From an uncultured Eubacteriales bacterium (GTDB lineage Bacteria > Bacillota > Clostridia > Christensenellales > Aristaeellaceae): a stretch of 64,000 nt of DNA. Shown here piece by piece: positions 53,316 to 62,290 of this stretch. The first letter of the stretch is position 1. The number at the start of each line of letters is the position of its first letter. The translations under genes were made by a program, and so were the position numbers. The notes under the pieces were generated by a model. The model saw only the letters and a list, made by a program, of their open reading frames with translations. It was not told the DNA's origin and did no database searches. The stretch covers positions 1 through 64,000 of the forward strand of contig CADBCY010000009.1 of NCBI GenBank assembly GCA_902793325.1. The letters are read 5' to 3'.

Positions 53316-54233
53316 TCAGAGCGCCTTCATCTCACGCTTTCTCCGGTACATCGCCTTGTCCGCCCTGCTGAAGACGTCCTCCGCGCAACCGCCCTTCGAT
53401 TCGTCGTACAGCGCGTAGCCTATGGCCGCCGACACGCGCCTCCACGGTTCCTTCCTTTCCTTTTCCTGCTCGCGGTTGAAGCGCACCGCCAATTCCTCCG
53501 TGCGGTCATAATCCTCGCCCTCCAGGATCACAACGAACTCGTCCCCGCCGATGCGGAACACCGGCGAATGGGAAAAGACCCGGCAGAGCAGGTCGCAACA
53601 CTCCTTGATCGTGATGTTCCCGCACTCATGGCCGTAGGTATCGTTGATCTCCTTCAGGATGTTCACGTCCACCACGGCAAAGCCAAACTTCGTCTCTCCC
53701 TCCGCCCGGCGGCGCTCCAATTGCCTGAGCGCTTCCTCATAGGCGTTTCGGTTCCGGATTCCCGTCAGGGCGTCCTTCCTGGCGATCTCCGCTTCGACGT
53801 CCACCTGGGCCCGGGTGTGGGACAACTCCTCCGTGGTCTTCACCAGGCTCTTCATGTAGTTGTCCATCTCCAGGATCATGTCCGAGGTCTGGCCCATCAG
53901 CGAGCTCAGCTCGTCCGTGCCCTTTTGTTCAGGCGCCGAGGCGACGGACGCATTCTTGTTCTGCGCATACGCGCTGACGATGCGGGAGAGCCAGCCGATC
54001 TTCGCGATATAGCGCCGGTCAATGAACCACAGCGTTACGGCGGCCGTCAGAATCAGGATCAGCGCGATGGTCGCCAGCTGCCTCAGCGTATTCGCGGCGA
54101 TCACCCGGTTGTAGTCCGTGATCTCGACCTCCGTGCCGATCACGCCCAGCTTCTCCCCTTCCAGATACAGCGGCACGTACCAGGCGTAGGTTTTGCCGTA
54201 TTCGTTGTCGTAGGTGTCAAATCCGTGCGGCAT
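53316..54233 (-). pseudogene. GGDEF half of a membrane diguanylate cyclase, downstream of an in-frame TAG
   Basis: Same reading frame as 54255-54842, from which it is separated by one TAG at 54252-54254. It contains the end of the extracytoplasmic domain (GFDTYDNEYGKTYAWYVPLYLEGEKLGVIG), a membrane helix (LATIALILILTAAVTLWF), a HAMP/coiled segment and a GGDEF domain with RIGGDEFVVIL and DALTGIRNRNAYE. The first ATG after the stop (54233) has no ribosome site. Without read-through the cyclase half would lack its first membrane helix and sensor. Confidence 0.75.
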
Positions 54234-54251
54234 CCCGCCGGTGTTCCATGC

Positions 54252-54842
54252 CTACCACATCTTCTCATGTTCTTCCAGCGGCTCGAATACGTCTATGCAG
54301 AGCTCCACGCATCCGTCTCCCCTGCTTTCCCGGACGCCGTCCAGCATATAGGTCATATGCAGTTCCTTGCCCGCGGGCACCACATAGTAGGTATAGGCGA
54401 TCCCAAACTTTTCCGCCGCCTGTTCGAACAACAGCAGGTAGTGCTCATGGCAGGCGAGCGCATAGGCCTTGCGCATGTCCTCCGGCATGTCCTCCGGCTG
54501 CACGTCTTCCCCCAGGAGCTTTCCCGGATACGCCTCCGCAAACCGCCGGTCGAAGCGCCGCTTCGCCTCCACGGCATCTTCCGGCGTGAATTCCACCGGA
54601 ATATCCGGCTCCGCCTTATGCGAGAGCAGATACTTCTGGTACATCGGGAAATCATTTCCCTCCTGCTGCAGCACCACGGCCAGATAATCCGCGATGGCCC
54701 GGAGGTTCTTCTCTTCCTCTTCCTGAAAGATCCTGTTCTGATTTGCATAGGTCGCGACGCCGCTGATCGTCAGGGTAACGACAATAAGAATCAGAAAAAT
54801 GGCCCCGAATCGGAGCAGCAGGCCTGTCCTTTTCTTTTGCAT
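54252..54842 (-). pseudogene. Sensor half of the same membrane diguanylate cyclase, ending at an in-frame TAG
   Basis: Starts at ATG 54842 (AGGGTGA upstream): first membrane helix (LLLRFGAIFLILIVVTLTISGV), then an extracytoplasmic domain rich in acidic residues (PEDMPEDMRKAYALACHEHYLLLFEQAA, YTYYVVPAG). The frame stops at TAG in ...EEHEKMW-stop-AWNTGGMPHGF...; related proteins read straight through here. With one sense codon the whole gene (53316-54842) is 508 residues. A CAG or GAG to TAG change is the simplest explanation. Confidence 0.75.
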
Positions 54843-54990
54843 CGCATTCACCCTGTTTCCCTTTACCTTATGCCCGGCGCGGCCTTCGCTACGGCTGCCG
54901 AACGCCGGCCTCATTGCCATTTTAGCCCGTATATAGTATACCAATAAAGCTGCGCCTCTGAAAGCTTTTTTCATCCCGTCGTTTTTCACG

Positions 54991-55019
54991 TAGACACGCA
55001 GGCATTTCTCCGATATAAT
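54991..55019 (+). promoter_or_regulatory. Promoter of the NCS2 permease gene
   Basis: TAGACA (54991-54996), 17 bases, perfect TATAAT (55014-55019). Confidence 0.65.
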
Positions 55020-55062
55020 TGTAATGGATTTATTGATACATCAACAGAGTGAGGTGGTATTT

Positions 55063-55310
55063 GTGCGGGATACTCATAAGGGGCGCTACACGTCGCCGTA
55101 TTCGCTGGACGGGCGGATTCCGCTTCGCGAGGCGATTCCGCTTGGCCTGCAGCACGTGCTGGCAATGTTTGTCGGCAACCTTTCGCCGCTGCTGGTCATC
55201 ATGGCCACGTGCGGCATCACCGACGGCGGCGGATTCAGCGCGCTGCACATCGCCCTGTTGCAGAACGCCATGCTGATCGCGGGCCTCATTACTTTTATCC
55301 AGTTGTACCC
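55063..55310 (+). pseudogene. NCS2 xanthine/uracil permease, N-terminal part before a frameshift
   Basis: Starts at GTG 55063 with GAGGTGGT upstream; the alternative ATG at 55024 lies only five bases past the -10. The text GRIPLREAIPLGLQHVLAMFVGNLSPLL is the first NCS2 helix. The frame breaks at CCC 55308-55310: one missing C turns ...IQLYP-IGPIGSRLPIVMG into a different frame that soon ends. Confidence 0.65.
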
Positions 55311-56549
55311 ATCGGGCCGATCGGAAGCAGGCTGCCCATCGTCATGGGCACGTCCTCCGGCTTTATCGGGATCAACAACGCGATTGCGGCCAGCATAATC
55401 GGAAGCATCGCCGCGGGAACGATCACCACCGACGCTGCCGCGGGCCTGTACGCCTACGGGACGATCATGGGCGCGTGCATCATCGGCGGCGCGTTTGAAA
55501 TGGGCCTCGGCTTCATCATCAAGCCGCTGCGCCGGTTCTTCCCGGCGGTCGTCACGGGCACCGTCGTCATGGCCATCGGCCTCAGCCTGATCCCGGTGGG
55601 CATCAACTTCTTCGGCGGCGGCGGTACGAATGTGCCGGATTTCGGAAGCATCCCGAACCTGCTCCTGGGCTTCATCACCCTGTCCGCGATCCTGGTCTTC
55701 AAGCATGCGTTCAAGGGCTTCCCCTCCGTCGCCTCCGTGCTGCTCGGCATCGTCGTCGGCTACACCGTTTCCTTCATCATGGGCCTTGTGCTGCCGCAGG
55801 TATTCGAGTACACCGCCGTCGTCGACGGCGTGGAGCAGACGCTCGCCGCCACACCCGCCTACATCACCCAGTGGTCCAGGGTGGCGGAGGCCTCGTGGTT
55901 CGCCATACCCAGGCTCCTGCCCGTCAAGCCGGTGTTCCGCCTCGATGCGATCATTCCCATGTGCATCATGTTCATCGTCACCGCGGTCGAAACCGTGGGC
56001 GATACCTCCGGCGTCACGGTGGGCGGCCTGAATCGGGAACCCACCGACAAGGAGCTTTCCGGCTCCGTCGTCTGCGATGGCCTCGGCTCGACCGTCGCCG
56101 CCTGCTTTGGCGTCCTGCCCAACACCTCGTTCAGCCAGAACGTCGGGCTGGTGGGGATGACAAAGGTCGTCAACCGCTTCACGATCGCCATGGGCGCGAG
56201 CATCCTCGTGATCGCGGGCCTGTTCCCGAAGATCGGCGCGATCATCAACGTCATGCCGCAGCCGGTTCTGGGCGGCGCCGCGGTCGTGATGTTCGCCAAT
56301 ATCGTCATTTCCGGCGTCAACCTGATCACGAAGGAGCCGCTGACCGGGCGGAACGCGACGATCGTCTCCATCGCGCTGGGCCTCGGGTTCGGCATCGGTT
56401 CCGCGACCGCGGTTCAGGCGTTCATGCCGCAGTGGATGAAGTACATCTTCGGCGGTTCCGGAATCGTTCCGGCTGCCCTGCTCGCCATCATACTCAACAT
56501 CGTTATTCCCAAGGACGTAGATCACCTCGAGGACGTCGGGAAGCCGTAG
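55311..56549 (+). pseudogene. NCS2 xanthine/uracil permease, main part after a frameshift
   Basis: This frame carries the rest of the nucleobase:cation symporter: PIGPIGSRLPIVMGTSSGFIG, FEMGLGFIIKPLRRFFPAVVTGTVVMAIG, FIVTAVETVGDTSGVT and GLGSTVAACFGVLPNTSFSQNVGLVGMTKV (the NCS2 signature). Adding the missing base at 55308-55310 gives 495 residues and about twelve to fourteen helices. It should import a purine or pyrimidine base with protons or sodium; xanthine/uric acid type is most likely from the signature. It stands alone with its own promoter and terminator. Confidence 0.75.
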
Positions 56550-56567
56550 GCAACCCCCGGCGATATA

Positions 56568-56615
56568 AACGAGCGCTCTTTCCGGGAGAAACCCTCGAAA
56601 GGAGCGCTCGTTTTC
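56568..56615 (+). terminator. Terminator of the NCS2 permease gene
   Basis: AACGAGCGCTC...GAGCGCTCGTT stem with a loop of about 22 bases, one bulge, then TTTTC. Confidence 0.7.
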
Positions 56616-56649
56616 GGTTCTTCACGTTTTCTTGCGGAATTTGGGTATG

Positions 56650-57070
56650 ACACGCTCGGCGAGGCGAGAAACCCTAAAGCTTGTCGGTCGGCTTCGCCGA
56701 CTGCCGACGTTCGAATCGAAGGCTCGATCGCGGCGCCGGGGCGCCCATAGATGGGAACGATATATTCTTCCCGGGCGTCAAGATTGGCCAACCAGGACGA
56801 ACCAACATAGCGACCTGTCTCGCCATGCCCGCAGCGCACGACGCCGCAGCCGCCGCGCTCCAGGCATTTCCAGACGAAGCTGCCCTACCCGATGGAGGCT
56901 GCTTTATGTCGAGGAACATCGTCCTCATGGGGAAGATGGGCTTCATGATCGCGGGCGGGATCCCCTCCCGCCCGGACAGGCACCGCATCGCGTTGATGAT
57001 GCTGGCAGGGCCGCAGTCGTAGTTGGTCGTCCGGCTGATCGGCTTGTTCTTTACGTTTGGCGGGCCTTCC
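56650..57070 (-). pseudogene. Remnant of a C39-like (papain-fold) peptidase gene
   Basis: On the minus strand, from about 57060, one frame reads NKPISRTTNYDCGPASIINAMRCLSGREGIPP. The YDCGPAS motif is the catalytic Cys segment of peptidase C39-like proteins. After frameshifts around 56890 another frame gives WKCLERGGCGVVRCGHGETGRYVG...LDAREEYIVPIY, resembling the family's His-containing half. Neither start nor intact frame remains. The overlapping plus-strand frame (56681-57022) looks spurious. Confidence 0.45.
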
Positions 57071-57091
57071 TTTGTGCTTCAGCTCAATCGT

Positions 57092-57862
57092 TCACAGCTT
57101 TTCCGGCGCGCGTATGGATTGCAGGAAATCCGCGGCGCGCTGGCTTTTGGGATGCGCAAAGAACGCCTCCGGCGCGTCCTGCTCCACGATGCTGCCTCCG
57201 TCCATGAAGACCACGCGGTCGGAGACGCGCCGGGCGAAGTTCATTTCGTGCGTGACGATGACCATGGTCATGCCGTCCTGCGCCAGCCCGGTCATCACAT
57301 TCAGCACCTCGCCGATCATCTCGGGGTCGAGGGCGCTGGTGGGCTCGTCGAACAGCATGGCCTTGGGGTGCATCGCCAGGGCGCGGGCGATGGCGGCGCG
57401 CTGCTGCTGTCCCCCGGAGAGCTGCGCAGGCAACTTGTGGGCCTGGTCGGCCACGCCGACGCGCTCCAGTAGCTGCATGGCCTCCTCCCGGGCCTGCTTT
57501 TTGGGCAGCTTCAGCACGCCCGTGGGCGCGAGCGTCATGTTGTCCAGCACCGTCATGTGGGAGAACAGGTTGAAGGACTGGAACACCATGCCGATCTGCG
57601 CGCGAAGCTGAGCAAGCTCGCGGCCCTCCTGCGGCAGCGGCACGCCGTCGATCAGGATCTCGCCGGAGTCGATCGTCTCCAGGCGGTTGATGGTGCGGCA
57701 CAGTGTGGATTTCCCGGAGCCGGAGGGGCCGATCACCACCACGACCTCGCCCTTGCCGACGGACAGCGAGATGTCCCGCAGCACGTGCAGCGATCCGTAG
57801 TGCTTGTTTACGTTTTTCAGTTCGATGACCGGCTTATCGCCGGGGGTCTGGATCTGGGTCAT
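57092..57862 (-). CDS. Polar amino-acid ABC transporter ATP-binding protein
   Basis: A 256-residue GlnQ/HisP-type ATPase: Walker [10 protein letters not shown] (about 41-49), Q-loop FQSFNLF, signature [15 protein letters not shown] and Walker [15 protein letters not shown], then the H-loop VTHEMNFA. The start at 57862 overlaps the permease stop (ATGA) and has GGAGG upstream. Last gene of the operon ending at 57092. By context the substrate is probably a sulfur amino acid, but the family does not tell. Confidence 0.9.
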   Translation of the reverse strand: MTQIQTPGDKPVIELKNVNKHYGSLHVLRDISLSVGKGEVVVVIGPSGSGKSTLCRTINRLETIDSGEILIDGVPLPQEGRELAQLRAQIGMVFQSFNLFSHMTVLDNMTLAPTGVLKLPKKQAREEAMQLLERVGVADQAHKLPAQLSGGQQQRAAIARALAMHPKAMLFDEPTSALDPEMIGEVLNVMTGLAQDGMTMVIVTHEMNFARRVSDRVVFMDGGSIVEQDAPEAFFAHPKSQRAADFLQSIRAPEKL

Positions 57863-58701
57863 GCGGGCCTCCTTTTCGCCTGCCCGGCTTCGGCGGGCTT
57901 CTTTGTCCCCCGCGCCATGCGGTCGGACAGCTTGTTCAGGCCGTAGTTGATCAGGATATAGATGACGGCCACGACCAGATACACCGAAACCAGCGAGTCG
58001 TGGCTGGTAATCAGCACCTTCGCGTTCTGCATCAGGTCGGCGTAGGAGACGACGTAGGCGAAGGTCGTGTCCTTGAGCACGATCACGAGCTCGGAGATCA
58101 GCGACGGGATCACGAAGCGGATGGCCTGGGGAAAGACGATCTGATAGAACACCCGCAGGTTGGACAGCCCCAGCGAGAGCCCCGCCTCCGTCTGCCCCAC
58201 CGGCACCGCGTTCACGCCGGCGCGGAAGGCCTCGGCGATGATGCCGCTGGCGGAGATCGCGCAGGGCAGCGTGATGCGCCAGAACGCCCCGATCGTAATG
58301 CCCATCCGGGGAATCACCAGGAAGAAGAAATAGATGAGCAGCAGCGTGGGCACGCCGCGGGTGAATTCGACCAGCGCCGCGCACAGCCAGCGGACGGGGC
58401 GGAAGCGGCGGAGCTTGCCGCGCATCATCAAAAAGCCCAGCGCGATGGCGATGACCGCCGCGGTCAGCGCCGCCTTCAGCGTGCTGAGCAGGCCCGCGCC
58501 GAGGTATCGCCAGGTGCTTCCCTTCAGGAAGAAATCCCAGTACCGGGGCTGAAGCTGCCCCTGCAGCGCAAACTGCCGGACGATCAAAAAGAGCAATAGC
58601 CCCAGCAGGATCAGCGCGACGCCGGTGAACGCCGCGATGCGCCGCCGGGTCTTCGGCCCCGGTGATTCATAGAGCCGCTCGCGTATGGAAGGCGCGCTCA
58701 T
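57859..58701 (-). CDS. Polar amino-acid ABC transporter permease 2
   Basis: A 280-residue HisM/GlnP-type permease: a first helix ([17 protein letters not shown]), then a BPD_transp_1 core with [24 protein letters not shown] and the EAA loop ([24 protein letters not shown]). The start overlaps the stop of permease 1 by four bases. The N-terminal extension before the core is longer than in simple family members. Confidence 0.88.
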   Translation of the reverse strand: MSAPSIRERLYESPGPKTRRRIAAFTGVALILLGLLLFLIVRQFALQGQLQPRYWDFFLKGSTWRYLGAGLLSTLKAALTAAVIAIALGFLMMRGKLRRFRPVRWLCAALVEFTRGVPTLLLIYFFFLVIPRMGITIGAFWRITLPCAISASGIIAEAFRAGVNAVPVGQTEAGLSLGLSNLRVFYQIVFPQAIRFVIPSLISELVIVLKDTTFAYVVSYADLMQNAKVLITSHDSLVSVYLVVAVIYILINYGLNKLSDRMARGTKKPAEAGQAKRRPA

Positions 58702-59363
58702 CGCAGTATCCTCACTTTCCGGTCGATCCTGCCGCCGACCCAGCCGATCACCAGCGCCGTGGCGACGTACAGCGCCGCCGAGACGGCAAAGGCCAGTATG
58801 CCGCCGACGGCCCGGCTGTTGATGTAGTTCACGACGCCCGTCAGCTCCAACTGGTGGGGCCTCAGAGGCGCCTGGGAGCCCAGCGCCGTGGTCAGCATCG
58901 TGCCCACCGCCAGGCTCGTCATGGGCAGCACCGTCGAGCGCAGGGCCTGGGGAATGATGATTTTGACGATCAGTTGAAAGAAGGTGAGCCCCAGGGCACG
59001 GGCGGCTTCGATCTCGCCGGGGCGGATGGTGTTCATGCCGCTCATCAGGTGTTCCGAGCAAAAGGCCGAGGGGATCAGCACCGAAGCGACGATCACGCAC
59101 ATTTCGTAGCTGAGCAGTACCCGCAGCCTCGGCAGCGCGTAGACCAGTATGATGAGCATGGCCGCGCCGGGGATGTTGCGGAATACCTGCACGAAGAAAT
59201 CCCCGAAAACCCGCAGGGGTTTCACGGGGCACACGCGCAGCACCGTGACGATCACACCGATCGCGAACGCGCCCGCGAAGGAGATGGCCGTCAGCCGCCA
59301 GGTGTTCAGCAGCGCGCGGAGGTAGAGATCGCCGTATTGCGTAAGCAGGGTGGAGAGGTTCAT
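58698..59363 (-). CDS. Polar amino-acid ABC transporter permease 1
   Basis: A 221-residue BPD_transp_1 permease with five membrane helices; FVQVFRNIPGAAMLIILVYALPRLR and SGMNTIRPGEIEAARALGLTFFQ are the family motifs (EAA loop). AGGAG precedes ATG 59363. It follows the binding-protein gene by 83 bases, a gap that holds a hairpin. Confidence 0.88.
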   Translation of the reverse strand: MNLSTLLTQYGDLYLRALLNTWRLTAISFAGAFAIGVIVTVLRVCPVKPLRVFGDFFVQVFRNIPGAAMLIILVYALPRLRVLLSYEMCVIVASVLIPSAFCSEHLMSGMNTIRPGEIEAARALGLTFFQLIVKIIIPQALRSTVLPMTSLAVGTMLTTALGSQAPLRPHQLELTGVVNYINSRAVGGILAFAVSAALYVATALVIGWVGGRIDRKVRILR

Positions 59364-59400
59364 GATACTCCTTTCAGGATGCGGGTCGGATTTATACCGA

Positions 59401-59433
59401 GACAGGGCCTCGCGCGACGGCGGAGGCCCTGTC
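59401..59433 (-). terminator. Intra-operon hairpin between binding-protein and permease genes
   Basis: A perfect 11-bp stem GACAGGGCCTC/GAGGCCCTGTC with an 11-base loop. No strong T tract, so probably a partial terminator or stability element. Confidence 0.55.
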
Positions 59434-59446
59434 GTTGCCCAATCGG

Positions 59447-60370
59447 TCATTCAAGGCCGATGGCCGGGGGCTCGGGCGCGGTCTCGGCGCCGCCGGTACG
59501 ATCGCCGAGGCTGATCTGCCACAGCTGCGTCCACAGGCCCTCGTCCTCGATCTGCTTAAGGAAGCCATTGACGAACGCCACGCCGTCGGAATCCTTCGGC
59601 AGCCCGATGCCGTAGTTGTCGTCGTTGCCGAAGATGCCGGCCACGGCGTACTTGCCGGGGTTGCGCACGATGGAGCCGAGGATCAGCGTGTAGTCGGTCA
59701 CGTAGGCGTCGGCGCGGCCGGTCTCCACATCCTGGCGGGCGGTCTCGTCGTCGAGCTCCTCCTGCACGATGGCCTCCGGCGCGTATTCCGCCAGGATCGC
59801 CGGGCCGCTGGAACCCTGCTGGGTGGCGACCACCTTGCCGGCCAGGTCCTCAAGGCCCTTGATCTCCTCGTTTCCGGCGGCAACCAGTATGCCCTGCTTG
59901 GAGGTGAAGTACGGGCCCGCGAAGGAGATGACCTCCTGCCGCGCGGGGAGGATGGAGTAAGTGGCGAACACCGCGTCCACCTGGTCGCTGATCAGCACGT
60001 CCTCGCGGGTGCTGGAGGTGACCTGCGTGAACGCCCACTTGGTCGGATCGCCGAAGATGTAGTTTGCCAGCAGCTGGTACAGGCCCGCGTCGAAGCCGCG
60101 ATAGTGGCCGTCTTCCTCGTTCAGCAGGCTGAACAGGAAGGACTGGGCGGTGGTACCCACGCGCAGCACGCCCGCTTCCTTGACCTTGCTCGCCCACTCG
60201 CTCGACGCGATCACATCGTCGCCTGCAACGGGGCCGCTGGAGATCAGGGCGTCAAACGCTTCCTTGTCGATGGCGCTCGATTGCGCCTCCTCGGCGAAAG
60301 CGGCGGCAAAGGCCGCGAGAATCAGGATCGCCGCCACCAGCGCGGCGAGAATCTTATTATACTTCTTCAT
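59447..60370 (-). CDS. Amino-acid ABC transporter substrate-binding protein
   Basis: A 307-residue SBP_bac_3 family protein. Signal peptide 1-26 (ALVAAILILAAFAAAFA). The mature protein carries GVLRVGTTAQSFLFSLLNEEDGHYRGFDAGLYQLLANYIFG, VDAVFATYSILPARQEVISFAGPYF and VATQQGSSGPAIL. First gene of a binding-protein/permease/permease/ATPase operon. Its promoter holds a palindrome shared with the larE operon, so it is probably controlled by the Rrf2 regulator. GGAGG-type site present. Confidence 0.88.
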   Translation of the reverse strand: MKKYNKILAALVAAILILAAFAAAFAEEAQSSAIDKEAFDALISSGPVAGDDVIASSEWASKVKEAGVLRVGTTAQSFLFSLLNEEDGHYRGFDAGLYQLLANYIFGDPTKWAFTQVTSSTREDVLISDQVDAVFATYSILPARQEVISFAGPYFTSKQGILVAAGNEEIKGLEDLAGKVVATQQGSSGPAILAEYAPEAIVQEELDDETARQDVETGRADAYVTDYTLILGSIVRNPGKYAVAGIFGNDDNYGIGLPKDSDGVAFVNGFLKQIEDEGLWTQLWQISLGDRTGGAETAPEPPAIGLE

Positions 60371-60511
60371 ATTTGTTTCCTCCTTGAAGCTGTTGGAATA
60401 ATCGGTGATTCAATCGGCGCGTTGCGTCACATTCGATCCAGCGTCCGCTTCCAACATCGCCGCTGTTTGGTAATGCTCATCCAATCAGCTCCTCCCTGAA
60501 GAATTACACAT

Positions 60512-60540
60512 ATTCTATCATTTAGATAGGTTTTTGTCCA
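60512..60540 (-). promoter_or_regulatory. Promoter with Rrf2-type palindrome for the amino-acid importer
   Basis: On the minus strand TGGACA (60535-60540), 17 bases, TAGAAT (60512-60517). A CCTAT-N7-ATAG inverted repeat (60515-60530) sits exactly between the two boxes. The same element occurs at 62186-62202. Confidence 0.65.
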
Positions 60541-60589
60541 ATACAAAGTATAAATGCAGAGTAATAGTCTGAATCTATAATTTTGCCTG

Positions 60590-60808
60590 CTATCCCCTCA
60601 CAAACGGCGCGCGGTATTCGGCGTTGATCTCGCTGATTTCCTTCTCGCCGTCGATGTACGGCTGGTAGATGCCCTCGATGCGCCCGCCGCCGCGGTTGTC
60701 GCAGCCGGAGCAGAATTCGCAGTCGATGCCGCACGCGCCCCAAAGCGCCTGATGGACGATGCGCTCCCGCTCCTCGCGGGTGGTATTCTTGATCAATATG
60801 GATTTCAT
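60590..60808 (-). CDS. Small Cys-rich protein of unknown function, coupled to larE
   Basis: A 72-residue protein. The central GACGIDCEFCSGCDN has four Cys in 14 residues (CxxxCxxCxxC), suggesting metal or Fe-S binding. Nothing else is recognisable. Its ATG overlaps the larE stop by four bases (ATGA), so translation is coupled, and a role with LarE is the natural guess. A start is the only support besides the overlap; no homologue is known to me. Confidence 0.65.
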   Translation of the reverse strand: MKSILIKNTTREERERIVHQALWGACGIDCEFCSGCDNRGGGRIEGIYQPYIDGEKEISEINAEYRAPFVRG

Positions 60809-61668
60809 GTGCCATTGACTCCTTTCATTCTGTCATCCTCAGACAGGGTTTCGTTCATGCTGCCGGTGCGATAACCCAGTATATCCAGCGTCACATAATC
60901 AAACCCCATCGCCTTGAACGATTCGTACACCTTCAGGCGCACTTCATCGCGCAGGAACGCCTGAAAGTCGGCGGGCTCCAGTTCGACGCGGGCGATTTTC
61001 CCGTGGATGCGCACGCGCAGCTGCCGAAATCCCAGGTCGATCAATAGCTGCTCCGCGCGATCCACCATCCCCAGCTTCTCCCGGCTGATTTCGTCGCCGT
61101 AGGGGAACCGGCTGGACAGGCAGGCGAAGGACTGCTTATCCCAGGTAGGCAGCCCGAGGAATTTGGACAGTGCGCGGATGTCCGCCTTTGAAAAGCCGCA
61201 GGCGCGCAGCGGGCTTTTGACGCCCAGTTCCGCGACCGCTTGCAATCCGGGGCGATAATCGCCGTTGTCGTCCAGGTTCGAGCCTTCGGCAACGGCGGCG
61301 ATGCCCTGCGCCCGGGCTATCGCGCCGATCTTTTCAAACAATTCCCGCTTGCACAGGTAGCAGCGGTTCTTCGGGTTATGGGAGAATCCCTCGATGTCCA
61401 GCTCCTCGGATTCCACCACAAAGTGGCGAATGCCCCGCGATGCGCAGAATTCCCGCGCCTCATTCAGCTCGCGCACAGGGAACGAACAGGATGCCGCAGT
61501 CACGGCAATGGCGCAATCTCCCAGCGCTTCATGCGCTGCGTACAGCAGAAAAGTCGAGTCCACGCCGCTTGAAAAAGCCACCGCTGCGCTGCCCAGGGAT
61601 TCCAGATAGCGTTTGAGCGCTTCATACTTCGCAAGCTGTTCCCGGGTTGGATTCTTGACCGTCTCCAT
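60805..61668 (-). CDS. larE: LarE-type ATP-dependent sacrificial sulfur transferase
   Basis: A 287-residue PP-loop enzyme. SSGVDSTFL is the ATP pyrophosphatase motif near residue 34; NRCYLCKREL holds a CxxC; QSFACLSSRFPYGDEI carries the Cys equivalent to the sulfur-donating Cys of LarE. LarE adenylates the nickel-pincer precursor and gives it sulfur. No larB or larC is in the window, so another acceptor is possible. Three bases after the MOSC gene; overlaps a small Cys-rich gene downstream. Confidence 0.85.
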   Translation of the reverse strand: METVKNPTREQLAKYEALKRYLESLGSAAVAFSSGVDSTFLLYAAHEALGDCAIAVTAASCSFPVRELNEAREFCASRGIRHFVVESEELDIEGFSHNPKNRCYLCKRELFEKIGAIARAQGIAAVAEGSNLDDNGDYRPGLQAVAELGVKSPLRACGFSKADIRALSKFLGLPTWDKQSFACLSSRFPYGDEISREKLGMVDRAEQLLIDLGFRQLRVRIHGKIARVELEPADFQAFLRDEVRLKVYESFKAMGFDYVTLDILGYRTGSMNETLSEDDRMKGVNGT

Positions 61669-61671
61669 GTA

Positions 61672-62121
61672 TTATCCCCCGTTGATGGTCATGATCTCAT
61701 CATTCTCACATATCAGGCCGCCGCGAAGGACCCTTGCGAAGATTCCTTCTTTTGGCATGATACAATGTCCGACTCTGTCTCGAATCGCACAGTTGTGGTG
61801 ACACTCTTTTCCGATTTGAGTGACCTCAAGCAGCGCTTCACCACACTTCAGGCGCGTTCCCACGGGCAGGTGCGCGCAATCAATGCCATCGACCAAAAGG
61901 TTTTCTCCGAAACTGCCGTCCTTGACTTCAAAGCCCTGCAGGTTGAATTCCTGGACCTTTTGCCAGCTCAACAAGCTGATCTGCCTGTGCCAGGACCCTG
62001 CGTGCGCATCTCCGTCAAGCCCCCAATCCTTCTTTGCCAGCGCCTGATGAACATTCGTTTTCTCTGTCCCCTTCCCGGCGCTTATACAAACCGCTTTGAT
62101 CACTCCGCAGGCCACGTCCAT
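61672..62121 (-). CDS. MOSC domain protein
   Basis: A 149-residue stand-alone MOSC protein. DGDAHAGSWHRQISLLS, GSFGENLLVDGIDCAHLPVGTRLKCG and TQIGKECHHNCAI follow the family, including the conserved Cys. MOSC domains are linked to sulfur transfer around molybdenum cofactor. The start at 62121 is uncertain: GGAGGA stands only a few bases upstream, and a GTG at 62163 is an alternative. First gene of the MOSC-larE-72-residue operon, expressed from a promoter with the CCTAT-N7-ATAG palindrome. Confidence 0.8.
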   Translation of the reverse strand: MDVACGVIKAVCISAGKGTEKTNVHQALAKKDWGLDGDAHAGSWHRQISLLSWQKVQEFNLQGFEVKDGSFGENLLVDGIDCAHLPVGTRLKCGEALLEVTQIGKECHHNCAIRDRVGHCIMPKEGIFARVLRGGLICENDEIMTINGG

Positions 62122-62168
62122 TCTCCTCCATTCATAATCATCGCCCGTCCCGTGCGCATACACAGGTT

Positions 62169-62202
62169 ATAATAACACCTATCTGCCTATTGGGTCAATA
62201 GG
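62169..62202 (-). promoter_or_regulatory. Promoter and palindrome in front of the MOSC/larE operon
   Basis: On the minus strand TTGACC (62193-62198), 18 bases, TATTAT (62169-62174). The perfect palindrome CCTATTG-GGT-CAATAGG (62186-62202) covers the -35. It lies about 30 bases upstream of the divergent Rrf2 promoter, so one site could serve both directions. Confidence 0.65.
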
Positions 62203-62233
62203 ATTATTGGGCTTTCAATTCTGTTCGGTTGAC

Positions 62234-62262
62234 TTGAATTCCCTGTTCCCTTGCGTTATAAT
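62234..62262 (+). promoter_or_regulatory. Promoter of the Rrf2 regulator gene
   Basis: TTGAAT (62234-62239), 17 bases, perfect TATAAT (62257-62262), followed by AAGGAGAGGGAGG before the ATG. Confidence 0.65.
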
Positions 62263-62290
62263 AGGAATATAAGGAGAGGGAGGATGTGTC

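Noticed and set aside
54252..54254. TAG as pyrrolysine
   Set aside because: No pyl genes or methylamine methyltransferases in the window and the context is not a methyltransferase; a nonsense mutation is simpler.
56681..57022. A 113-codon plus-strand frame as a new gene
   Set aside because: The opposite strand carries the YDCGPAS motif of a peptidase remnant, and no ribosome site precedes the plus-strand ATG.
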